DNA from: Candidatus Bathyarchaeota archaeon
GTDB taxonomy: Archaea; Thermoproteota; Bathyarchaeia; 40CM-2-53-6; RBG-13-38-9
Direction of reading: 5' to 3'
Assembly: GCA_026015185.1 (NCBI GenBank)
Contig: JAOZGX010000106.1
Span: forward strand, 1-45,604
DNA: 45,604 nucleotides
Shown here: in pieces, positions 31,889 through 39,813 of the stretch
Position numbering within the stretch: position 1 is the first letter of the stretch
How the letters are laid out: every line of letters starts with the position of its first letter
Notes under the pieces: model-generated
What the model was told of the DNA's origin: nothing
Seen by the model: only the letters and a program-made list of their open reading frames with translations
Databases searched by the model: none
Translations under genes and position numbers: made by a program

Positions 31889-33850
31889 ATGATAAAGGGT
31901 GTTATTCTTCAGAACTTTATGTCATATGAAAATGCTGATATAAGGCTTAAAGATGGGCTGAATATCATTTGTGGTCCTAATGGAGCTGGCAAATCATCAA
32001 TCCTTCTAGCCATTTCTATAATACTTGGGCAGACATATACTGAAAGATCAAGACGCTTAAGTGATTTAATTAGATGGGGGGCAGATCAGGCTAGAATAAC
32101 ACTTCAAATAGAAAATAGAACAAAAGAAGGAAAGAAATTATTTCCATATTACAGATCAAATGTAATTGAAATAACTCGGATTATCAAAAAAAATGGCGGT
32201 TATTCTTATTTAATTCAGAATAGAACAGTTTCAAAAAATACTGTTATTTCTGCTTTCAAGAAACTAGGCATCAATCCAGATAATATGCTTTTGATAATGC
32301 ACCAGCTTATGGTAATTAAATTCAGCTCTGTTTCGCCTCAAGATAAATTAAGATTACTCGAAGAGGCTATCGGATTTCAATCTTACAGGCAATTTATTTT
32401 GGAAGCATATGATAGACTAAATAAAGCTGTTAATGAAGAAAAATCTCTTACCTCTATGATTGAATCTACAAAAGAGACATATGATTTTTGGAAAAAAGAA
32501 CATGAAAAATATTTGAAGAAACAGGAATTAGAGAAAAAATTAGCAGAGCTGAAACGTGAATCATTATGGACTAATGTAGAAAATAAGGAAAGCACATTGT
32601 TTCAACTTGAAGGTAGAATAGTAGCTCAAGAAAAAATATATGGTAAATTAGAAGAGAGGTCGGTAAAGGCTTTATCATTATGTAAGGAAAAAGAATCATC
32701 GTTTGAAAAGATAAGACAAGTAGCTAAAAAGCTTGAAGAAGAAAAGCTGAATATAGTAAAGGATGCAACTTCATATAATGTCGGCATTACTTGGGCAAGA
32801 AAATTCCTAGATGAAATGAAAAATTTTGTTCTAGACCTTGAAAAAGAAATCGAAACTAGACCTGAGTTAAAAGGGATATTGGAGGTTTACAAAAAGAAAT
32901 TTGAAAATAGAGAAAATGAAACGAATTCATTGTTAAGAGAATTTGAGAAAGAACTCAAAGGAATAGGAGGAAGAGAAGAATCTATCAAGAAACAATCGAT
33001 AGTCATGGAAAAAAATTACGATAATACGCTATCGGAGATTATTGATTCAAAGATAAATACAGAAATGCTTAATTTCAAAAAAAGCTCTCTCTCAGAGGAA
33101 TTGCAAGAGTTAGAAAACAAATTAAAGGTACTAAAAAAAGAACTTGAACCAATTTTAATAGAAGCCAAAAAATCAGGACCGAGAATTGTAAACCTAAGAA
33201 AAACAGTTGATATTGATAAAGAAACAGCTATCATAAAAGGACAATTGATCCCACTATCATCTATTTCTCAAAATGTTGAGAAAATGTTTGAGTCTCATTC
33301 TTCATTGTACAAGGAATTAAAGGAAAAGGCAGAAATTGTTGCAAAAAATAGAAAAATTACAATGATTGAGTTGAAAAAACGTCTGGATTTCTGGCGAGGT
33401 GAAATTGTTAAATTCTTATCAAAATTGACCATAGCATTCAATAATATTTTAGCAGAAGTTGGAGCGACTGGTACTATAAAGTTGGTTAATGAGAAAGAGA
33501 TCAATAAAGCAGGCATAGATCTTCAAGTTGGATTTAGTGAAAGAAAACCCGTTTCTTTAGATTCATTGGCACAAAGCGGGGGAGAAAGGAGTGTAGCTCT
33601 CATGGCTTTTCTACTTGCTTTACAGCAGCATATTGCTTCACCATTTAGAGCTATTGATGAATTTGATGTGCACATGGATCCAAGAAATAGGGAAATAATT
33701 TCTAGATTAATTGTCAACAGTGCAAAAAGTATGAAAAGTGGGCAATATGTAGCCATAACCCCTGGGCAGATAACGATGATGGATAAAGACATAAACATAA
33801 TAGTAGTCCAAAATATTGACGGTTCTTCCCTTGTAAGTGAATTAAAATGA
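31889..33850 (+). CDS. SMC-like ATPase, hinge-less, Smc5/6-type head
   Basis: A 653-residue ABC-type ATPase with split head domains. The N-lobe has L-Q-N-F-M-S-Y near the start, Walker A G-P-N-G-A-G-K-S-S (29-37), a conserved L-S-D-L-I-R-W-G (57-64), and S-P-Q-D-K-L-R-L-L-E-E-A-I-G (149-162). A central coiled coil of about 330 residues (170-500) has no recognisable hinge domain. The C-lobe has signature S-G-G-E-R-S-V-A-L-M-A (563-573) and Walker B F-R-A-I-D-E-F-D-V-H-M-D-P-R-N-R (586-601). The I-D-E-F-D-V-x-M-D-x-x-N-R form resembles Smc6 more than canonical SMC or Rad50 (which has a zinc hook, absent here). It is followed by two smaller genes that look like SMC partners. Alternatives are a RecN-like or coalescin-like protein. 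Confidence 0.8.
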   Translation: MIKGVILQNFMSYENADIRLKDGLNIICGPNGAGKSSILLAISIILGQTYTERSRRLSDLIRWGADQARITLQIENRTKEGKKLFPYYRSNVIEITRIIKKNGGYSYLIQNRTVSKNTVISAFKKLGINPDNMLLIMHQLMVIKFSSVSPQDKLRLLEEAIGFQSYRQFILEAYDRLNKAVNEEKSLTSMIESTKETYDFWKKEHEKYLKKQELEKKLAELKRESLWTNVENKESTLFQLEGRIVAQEKIYGKLEERSVKALSLCKEKESSFEKIRQVAKKLEEEKLNIVKDATSYNVGITWARKFLDEMKNFVLDLEKEIETRPELKGILEVYKKKFENRENETNSLLREFEKELKGIGGREESIKKQSIVMEKNYDNTLSEIIDSKINTEMLNFKKSSLSEELQELENKLKVLKKELEPILIEAKKSGPRIVNLRKTVDIDKETAIIKGQLIPLSSISQNVEKMFESHSSLYKELKEKAEIVAKNRKITMIELKKRLDFWRGEIVKFLSKLTIAFNNILAEVGATGTIKLVNEKEINKAGIDLQVGFSERKPVSLDSLAQSGGERSVALMAFLLALQQHIASPFRAIDEFDVHMDPRNREIISRLIVNSAKSMKSGQYVAITPGQITMMDKDINIIVVQNIDGSSLVSELK

Positions 33851-33869
33851 AATATGGAGGGCATCATAA

Positions 33870-34673
33870 ATAACTGCCAAAGCTAAAAAAGAGATAATCG
33901 AAATAATCGATACATGTAGAGCTATAGAAAATAGAAAATTCAACCCTTTTTTGTTGAATGTGGAACGATCATTAAAAACTTTAGAAAAAAATCTAGCCTC
34001 CTTCAAATCTAAAAACGAACAATGTATTGATAGCGAAGCCTTAAACGAGATTACAAAAGTGATTATGCTTCAAGATAATCAATTAAGATTTCAGTCAAGT
34101 AAATTCTTCATAGATCCAGAGACTATTAGATTTAAATTTAGAAAACTGTCAAGAGAAAAATTAGCTGAGGTATTTGCATCTAGTTGGCATCCGATATTAG
34201 GGCTTGAACAATTAACATCTCAAGGATTTTTAAATGCATTTGATTATTGGCAAGAGCTTCTACCAATAAGTGAAAGGTTAAGGAGGCTGGATATCGGTAA
34301 GCCAAATAAAGCTCAGGATATTGATGTGGAAAGATTAAATAAAATGGGCATAGCCTCTGAAGAAGAATTTTTTAATAAGCTTGAAAGGTTGTGGAAGGAA
34401 TTAAAAGACAAATATTCTACTCAAGGTAAAATAGAGTATTGGAAATTCATTTTTGATAGTAAATTCTCGACAACAATTGATAAAGCCTACCTTCTAAGCT
34501 TCCTTATTACAAATGGATATGTGGGATTGATAGGAAAAAGTAAGGATCTATTCCTAATTCCAAATAATAAAAAGGAGAAACAAAATCGAATAAGTTTTCC
34601 AATATCAATTAGTAAAAAGGACTGGGGCCAATGGCAAAATCTAGAGAGAAAAACTACTTTAGTGGGAAATTGA
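33870..34673 (+). CDS. Kleisin-like predicted SMC partner (hypothetical)
   Basis: I recognise no family with certainty. The first standard start codon is TTG 33951, giving 240 residues. However, the frame is open and coding-like from the TAA at 33867, and GGAGG at 33856-33860 lies nine bases before ATA 33870, which I take as the start (about 267 residues, beginning with a helical A-K-A-K-K-E-I-I-E-I-I). From TTG numbering, the region 137-206 looks like a winged helix with W-K-F-I-F-D-S near the start and L-L-S-F-L-I-T-N-G-Y-V-G-L-I after it; the N-terminal part is helical. A helical N-terminus plus C-terminal winged helix, beside an SMC gene, fits a kleisin. That is inference. It overlaps the next gene by 4-43 bases. 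Confidence 0.6.
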   Translation: MTAKAKKEIIEIIDTCRAIENRKFNPFLLNVERSLKTLEKNLASFKSKNEQCIDSEALNEITKVIMLQDNQLRFQSSKFFIDPETIRFKFRKLSREKLAEVFASSWHPILGLEQLTSQGFLNAFDYWQELLPISERLRRLDIGKPNKAQDIDVERLNKMGIASEEEFFNKLERLWKELKDKYSTQGKIEYWKFIFDSKFSTTIDKAYLLSFLITNGYVGLIGKSKDLFLIPNNKKEKQNRISFPISISKKDWGQWQNLERKTTLVGN

Positions 34674-35179
34674 AAAAAGCCGTTAGGTTATTGATGTATA
34701 GAAGGGGTAGAATACCTGGGGCTAAAGAATGGGAGCTTAGGGAAAAACTCGGTGCTGATTATAAAAAAGTAATTGCTCAATTAAACGAACTATTAGATGA
34801 TTTGGGATTGGAAGTAAAAGAAATTATTGAACCCTCCACAAATCATTTTGATTCTGGAGAAAGCACTCGCTTTGTAGTTACCTTAAAGGATGAATCCTCT
34901 ATTGATGAAGCTAAAATGATAGGTTGGCGAATTGATAATCTTGCTGGACTTGCCATTACTATTTCATTAATAATGTCTAAACAAGGTAAAGCTCCAATAG
35001 AAGAAGTTGAAAATATTTTAGCTGAAAAGTTTGGAAAATGGAAAGCAATGACATTATTAGAAACATTCACTAGGAATGCGTATGTTATAGAAGAAGAATC
35101 AGGACTATTAACATTAGGTTGGAGAGCAAAAGCAGAAGTTGATTTAAAAAAATTGATGAAAATTACAGCTAAAATTTGA
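34631..35179 (+). CDS. Tandem winged-helix, KITE-like predicted SMC partner (hypothetical)
   Basis: A 182-residue protein with two probable winged-helix domains (about 14-85 and 100-178). The first has L-L-M-Y-R-R-G-R-I-P-G-A-K and Y-K-K-V-I-A-Q-L-N-E-L-L. The second has I-S-L-I-M-S-K-Q-G-K-A-P-I-E-E-V and ends with L-T-L-G-W-R-A-K-A-E-V-D (161-171). This closing G-x-R-A-x-x-E pattern resembles the end of MAGE/Nse3 and related KITE proteins, dimeric winged-helix partners of SMC-kleisin complexes. ATG 34631 overlaps the previous gene by 43 bases; TTG 34670, in a TTGA overlap with its stop, is an equally good start (M-K-K-A-V-R-L-L-M). Family assignment is tentative. Confidence 0.65.
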   Translation: MAKSREKNYFSGKLKKAVRLLMYRRGRIPGAKEWELREKLGADYKKVIAQLNELLDDLGLEVKEIIEPSTNHFDSGESTRFVVTLKDESSIDEAKMIGWRIDNLAGLAITISLIMSKQGKAPIEEVENILAEKFGKWKAMTLLETFTRNAYVIEEESGLLTLGWRAKAEVDLKKLMKITAKI

Positions 35180-35199
35180 AATCCTTTGTTCTACAAATA

Positions 35200-36369
35200 C
35201 TAAGCTTTATCATATCGAATAATAGCAAGAAAAGGTAATGCTATTAGATTGATAAAGGCAAATATTCTAAAAGAAAAATCGAAATCAAACTGATCAGCAA
35301 GATATCCAGTTGCAGGATTTGCAATTGCTCCTGCGAGGAATGTTGCGGTGAGAACTACTCCAATTAAAGTCCCTATAATTTTGTAAGCTTTCATCTCTGT
35401 AACCCAGCTGTCTACAATAGCTAATGTACTAAATGCGACAGCGCCCATCGCTCCTAGTAATATTGGAAGCATTGAAATCGAAGCATATGTAATCAAAAAC
35501 ATTATGATAGATTGACAGATAATAAGAACAGCAATCATGAATTTTCTTCCAACTCTATCAGATAGTCTTCCAAACAATGGACTACCAGCTATGCCTGCTA
35601 TTTGGAGGAGTGCTAATAATTGGGCAGCAATTTCCAATCTAACGCCGTGTTTCTCTGTAATATAAGTCGTAAGAAATGGTAATAGTGCTCGATAGCTAAT
35701 TAGATATGCTAATCCAAAGATGAATAGTAGGATTAAGAGTTTAATTATTTTAATATCTGAGAGCAAGGCTTTAGGATTTTCACCTCGCTCTTCATGCTCA
35801 TATATAGGGCTTTGTTCTTCTGTACCTATCCAAAGAAGGAAGCTGGTTATTAATCCAAACAATGATAGAAAAATAAAGCTGAATCTCCAGTCAAAAGCCA
35901 ATCCAATATAAGCGGCTAGTAATGGTGCGATGAAAGATCCTATGGCCCCTCCTGCTTGATGAATCCCCTGAGCTTGACCAATATCTTTCTTACTTGAGGA
36001 TAGAGATACCAATGGTATGCCTATTGGGTGGTATGTACTACCACCTATTCCTGCAAAGAATTGGGCTAAACCAAGCTGTATTATATTATTAGAGAATCCA
36101 CACAGAAGCGTTGCTATTGAATATAGAAATAATCCAAAAATCATGATATTTTTACGACCCTTGAGATCGGATAAATATCCAACTGGAATTTGTAATAGAG
36201 AATAGGGCAATGCGAAACTTGCAATCAAAATGCCTGCGGTATAATGTGAGATCTCAAATTCTGTTATTAAGGAAGGTAGAAGAGTTGGAAGTATTAATTG
36301 AAGCAGGTGATTTACTCCGTGGGAAGTAGAAAGTAATGCAATAGGAATATTGCTAGTTTTAATTGCCAC
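35200..36369 (-). CDS. Major facilitator superfamily transporter
   Basis: A 389-residue, 12-helix membrane protein. The MFS loop 2-3 motif appears as G-Y-L-S-D-L-K-G-R-K, and the equivalent in the second half is G-R-L-S-D-R-V-G-R-K. An R-A-L-L-P region and H-Q-A-G-G-A-I-G-S-F in helix 5 also fit. Substrate cannot be told; fosmidomycin-resistance-like and sugar or drug exporters share this shape. It starts with GTG (36369) preceded by AAGGGGG. It is convergent with the SMC-like operon and divergent from the SIS gene. Confidence 0.92.
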   Translation of the reverse strand: MAIKTSNIPIALLSTSHGVNHLLQLILPTLLPSLITEFEISHYTAGILIASFALPYSLLQIPVGYLSDLKGRKNIMIFGLFLYSIATLLCGFSNNIIQLGLAQFFAGIGGSTYHPIGIPLVSLSSSKKDIGQAQGIHQAGGAIGSFIAPLLAAYIGLAFDWRFSFIFLSLFGLITSFLLWIGTEEQSPIYEHEERGENPKALLSDIKIIKLLILLFIFGLAYLISYRALLPFLTTYITEKHGVRLEIAAQLLALLQIAGIAGSPLFGRLSDRVGRKFMIAVLIICQSIIMFLITYASISMLPILLGAMGAVAFSTLAIVDSWVTEMKAYKIIGTLIGVVLTATFLAGAIANPATGYLADQFDFDFSFRIFAFINLIALPFLAIIRYDKA

Positions 36370-36603
36370 GACCCCCTTCTAAAAGAAGTTGAAATAAATC
36401 TTCAATTATTTTTAAGTGTTTGGTCCATATCTTTGTTCAATAATTCGAATACGATGATATGAACTATTCAAAAATTGAATTCTAAAAAATTCGCTGATAT
36501 GAAATAAATAAAAAAAATTTTAACTAAAGTTTAATAAGTTTGAAGAGCTTGTAAGTCTAGCAAATATATTTCATGCTTAAAAATTACATGGCAGGTCTTT
36601 AAG
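36370..36603. promoter_or_regulatory. Divergent promoter region between MFS and SIS genes
   Basis: This 234-base, very AT-rich gap must contain the promoters of both divergent genes. TTTAATAAG near 36529-36537 is a TATA-like candidate for the plus-strand SIS gene. No RNA gene or reading frame of note. Confidence 0.3.
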
Positions 36604-37203
36604 TTGTCTTTAACTGGTTTTAAAGAGGCTTGTAAAGAGATTCTAAGCGGTGTTCAAGAAACTTTATCTAATATTTCAACAGAGCAAGTTGAAAAAATGG
36701 TTGAATTGATGCTAAAATCAATCGATAAAAGAATTCTTATCATTGGTGTTGGTCGTAGTGGTCTGATCGGCAAATCTTTCGCTATGAGACTTATGCATCT
36801 GGGATTCAACGTATATGTAATGGGAGAAACTATTACACCAGCAATTGGCAAGGGCGATCTGATAATAGCTATATCTGGATCTGGAGCTACCAAATTGGTT
36901 GTTACTGCAGCTGAAATTGCAAAAGAAGTAGGTGCGAGGATACTTGCCGTAACATCTCATCCTAACTCAGAGCTTGGAAATATAGCCGATGATATAGTTC
37001 AAATAAAGGGCAGAACAAAATTAGCCAAAGAGACAGATTATTTCCTCAGACAAATATCTGGGATTCATGAACCTTTAGCTCCTTTAGGTACAATGTTTGA
37101 AGTCTCTGTATCAGTCTTTCTTGATAGTATAATAGCAGAAGTTATTATTCAATTGGGTAAAACTGAAGCAGAACTGAGAAAAAAACATGCAAATATTGAA
37201 TGA
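36604..37203 (+). CDS. SIS-domain protein, probable 6-phospho-3-hexuloisomerase
   Basis: A 199-residue sugar isomerase domain protein. It has I-I-G-V-G-R-S-G-L-I-G-K-S-F-A-M-R-L-M-H-L-G, A-I-S-G-S-G-A-T-K (phosphosugar-binding Ser loop), and A-P-L-G-T-M-F-E near the end. Together these match hexuloisomerase (HxlB/PHI), which interconverts 3-hexulose 6-phosphate and fructose 6-phosphate in the ribulose monophosphate pathway used by archaea to make ribulose 5-phosphate. The partner synthase (HPS) is not adjacent. Start TTG 36604 with AGGT upstream. Confidence 0.88.
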   Translation: MSLTGFKEACKEILSGVQETLSNISTEQVEKMVELMLKSIDKRILIIGVGRSGLIGKSFAMRLMHLGFNVYVMGETITPAIGKGDLIIAISGSGATKLVVTAAEIAKEVGARILAVTSHPNSELGNIADDIVQIKGRTKLAKETDYFLRQISGIHEPLAPLGTMFEVSVSVFLDSIIAEVIIQLGKTEAELRKKHANIE

Positions 37204-37222
37204 ATAAAAATAATGCGTGTTT

Positions 37223-37909
37223 CTAATCCTTATTTTCTAATTTAGCATCTTTGATGATTATTTTACCTGAATAATCAGACCATATTTTTTCGATTTCTAA
37301 AATTCTGATCCTTCTTTTAAAGAGCGGTCCATCCACAACAAAAGTTTCATATTCGCCCCCTTCGCCGACAATATTAATCCCATACTTTTCGTTCAAACTA
37401 ATTAGTTCCTCAAAACATTCTAAATCTATCAATCTACCAAGCCATTTTTTATTAAAACCAAGAGCATTACAGGATGTTATGACAATCTCAAAGCCTGATT
37501 TAATCTCTTCCTTGAGCAAATCTGCCTGATCCATCCCCCATAGTGGTGTAATATTATCTATTCCGAATTTATTGCATAGTTTATCGATCCTTTCTTTCTG
37601 ATATCTGCTTGCTATAGCACCTGATATAACTGCGTTAATACTATAATCAGTTATCAATTTGGCTAAACATTTCTCTAAATCCTTTATTTCCTCTTCTTTC
37701 TTACCCGCTGTTTTGACTATCATTAATGACTTTCCTATCGCTTCTGCCTGTAACTTTGACCAATTAAGATTAGTCTCGTGAAACATCCAAGAATGTGGAT
37801 TTTCTGGATGAACAAGAATTAAAGAGACCAGTTCCATGTCTTTTTTTAAAATTTTGTATAATGCATAACAGCTATCTTTTCCGCCACTGAAGAGTGCTGC
37901 TACTTTCAT
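37223..37909 (-). CDS. Diphthine-ammonia ligase (Dph6) family ATP pyrophosphatase
   Basis: Adenine nucleotide alpha-hydrolase family protein. In eukaryotes and archaea Dph6 catalyses the last step of diphthamide formation on elongation factor 2. The protein begins M-K-V-A-A-L-F-S-G-G-K-D-S-C-Y-A-L with the PP-loop S-G-G-K-D-S. It then has I-S-G-A-I-A-S-R-Y-Q, P-L-W-G-M-D-Q, and the family's G-E-G-G-E-Y-E-T-F-V-V-D-G-P. ATG 37909 is chosen as start (AGGAAGAT just upstream) over the in-frame ATG 37933. It is convergent with the SIS gene. Confidence 0.9.
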   Translation of the reverse strand: MKVAALFSGGKDSCYALYKILKKDMELVSLILVHPENPHSWMFHETNLNWSKLQAEAIGKSLMIVKTAGKKEEEIKDLEKCLAKLITDYSINAVISGAIASRYQKERIDKLCNKFGIDNITPLWGMDQADLLKEEIKSGFEIVITSCNALGFNKKWLGRLIDLECFEELISLNEKYGINIVGEGGEYETFVVDGPLFKRRIRILEIEKIWSDYSGKIIIKDAKLENKD

Positions 37910-38096
37910 TTTATCTTCCTTTCTAGATTTCATTTCCTAAATCTTTGAAGCCATTAATGCAGGTATACACCTTAAGAATAATAATTCAACTCTTTTATTA
38001 CTCATTTCTATCTCAGAAAATAAGACGCGTTAATTTTATATCATAAATTATACAGTATATTTTTCTGTAGATAAATTTCAAAAGGAAAAGAATACA

Positions 38097-39692
38097 ATGT
38101 CAAAAGACGAAAAATATGACTTTTCAAGAAGAAGCTTTCTAAAGACTGTTGGTACTGCAGTTGTTGGCTTGGCAGTAGGTGCAGGGATTGGCTATGGAGT
38201 GTATCCAACAATCAATCCATCTGGAGTTGAGAAGACAGTCACTGTAACCACTGGAGAAGGACCAGGAGGAATCACTTCTATTCCAGTTGAAGGTAAGGAA
38301 CCCCATGAAAGGTTAATGAATGCGATGATGCATGTCGTAGAGAGAGATGGACTTAATGGAAAAGATTTTACTCTAATGCATCCTGGAGGAGGTTCAGCAT
38401 GCTATGCTTCTGTTAGTGATAAATTTAATGAAACTGGATTAAATTTTGTAAATGCTGAGGTTCCGCTAAATGAAATATTTGACAAAGTTATGCTTGAAGC
38501 AGTTAGCAAGACTGGTGATTACGATGCATTCAGCCTTCAGCCAATGATGTTAGGGGATGTTGCCGAGTCTGGTGTTGTAATCCCTCTAGATGATTATGTT
38601 AAATGGTTTGATAATCGATTCCATGGATTGCCTGATGGATATGTATACCCCCTTGATTATATCATGGCTGAGTATAAGGGAAAGAAGTATTTGACCCCAC
38701 AAGATGGAGATGTGCACTCTCTTTACTTACGTACAGACTTGTTAAATGATTCGACCAATCAAGATAGCTTTGAGCAGCAATATGGCTACCCACTGAAGCC
38801 AGCCGAGACAATTCAGGAATATCAGAACCATGGTGAGTTCTTTAATAACCCCGATGAAGACTTCTATGGTTTAGGAGAGTTCAGAAGTTTAGAAAGGTGC
38901 TATATCGTATGGTTCACATACTACTCTTCAATGAAATATCCAAATATGCTGCCCTTCGATGAGAATATGGATCCATTGATAAACAGCAACGAGGGAATAA
39001 AAGCCACTGAGGAATTTGTAGAATCCTTGAAGTACATGGCAGCGGAAGTTCCATCATGGGACTGGCAAGTAGGATATCAGATGTATTCAAGTGGTCAAGT
39101 ATATACATCTATAAATTTCCCATCCATGTCAAACATAAACAATGATCCTGAAAGGTCTAAAATAATTGGTAATTGGGCTGCCGATATTGTTCCAGGTCAC
39201 AAAGTGAAAGGTCCAGACGGTAAAGATATACTACTTAGAAGAAGCGTGCAAGGAGCAGGATGGGGCATACTTGTTAGTAACTATTCAAAAATGAAAGATT
39301 TTGCAGCTTTATGGGCCTTATGGTTTACTAGTCCAGAAATATCCTCAATAGCTGTAAGTTTTCCTGGTTCATGGATGGATCCAACAAGATATAATCATGT
39401 TGGACCTAATGCTGACGAACGAGTCATGAACGCTAGAGGTCCTATTCTAGAAAAATTTGAGCAGAATGCTAGTATATGTGTTCCGGTAGTCAGTGGAATC
39501 AGAGGCTGCTTTGAATATAATACGACATTGAGCAGAAATCTCCATATAACGATGCTAGGTCAAATGGATCCAGCAGAGTGCATGGAAAGAACAACTGAAG
39601 AATGGAATGAAATTACTGAGAGAATAGGCAAAGAAAAACAGGTAGAAGCTTGGAAAGATTTCATGAATGCATATCCAACAACTATTTTATAA
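38097..39692 (+). CDS. Tat-exported extracellular solute-binding protein
   Basis: A 531-residue family 1-like (sugar/oligosaccharide or polyol type) binding protein. The N-terminus has the twin-arginine motif S-R-R-S-F-L-K (10-16) followed by a hydrophobic stretch rich in Gly/Ala/Val to about residue 38, so the folded protein is exported by the Tat system and likely stays membrane-anchored by this segment. The body has features of such proteins (a Y-K-G-K-K-Y-L-T-P-Q-D segment, W-G-I-L-V-S, and F-T-S-P-E near the end). No permease or ATPase gene is adjacent; the nearest ABC genes are the ECF module 6.4 kb away, which does not use this type of receptor. AAAGGAAAAG precedes the ATG. The ligand is unknown. 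Confidence 0.88.
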   Translation: MSKDEKYDFSRRSFLKTVGTAVVGLAVGAGIGYGVYPTINPSGVEKTVTVTTGEGPGGITSIPVEGKEPHERLMNAMMHVVERDGLNGKDFTLMHPGGGSACYASVSDKFNETGLNFVNAEVPLNEIFDKVMLEAVSKTGDYDAFSLQPMMLGDVAESGVVIPLDDYVKWFDNRFHGLPDGYVYPLDYIMAEYKGKKYLTPQDGDVHSLYLRTDLLNDSTNQDSFEQQYGYPLKPAETIQEYQNHGEFFNNPDEDFYGLGEFRSLERCYIVWFTYYSSMKYPNMLPFDENMDPLINSNEGIKATEEFVESLKYMAAEVPSWDWQVGYQMYSSGQVYTSINFPSMSNINNDPERSKIIGNWAADIVPGHKVKGPDGKDILLRRSVQGAGWGILVSNYSKMKDFAALWALWFTSPEISSIAVSFPGSWMDPTRYNHVGPNADERVMNARGPILEKFEQNASICVPVVSGIRGCFEYNTTLSRNLHITMLGQMDPAECMERTTEEWNEITERIGKEKQVEAWKDFMNAYPTTIL

Positions 39693-39711
39693 ACCCGGTA
39701 TTATCAGTAAC

Positions 39712-39736
39712 TTCTTTTTTTCTTTTTTTTATTTTT
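39712..39736 (+). terminator. Oligo-T terminator after the solute-binding protein gene
   Basis: Three long T tracts within 25 bases, starting about 20 bases after the stop codon, form the strongest poly-T termination signal in the window. Confidence 0.6.
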
Positions 39737-39813
39737 AAAATTGATTCTTAATTCTTTTTAGTGGTTTAATTCCTAAGAGTTTAATTAAGGAATAAAATTA
39801 TCTGTCTGCTCAG

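Noticed and set aside
31889-33850. Rad50 identity for the SMC-like ATPase
   Set aside because: There is no CxxC zinc hook, no Mre11 neighbour, and the Walker B pattern is Smc6-like.
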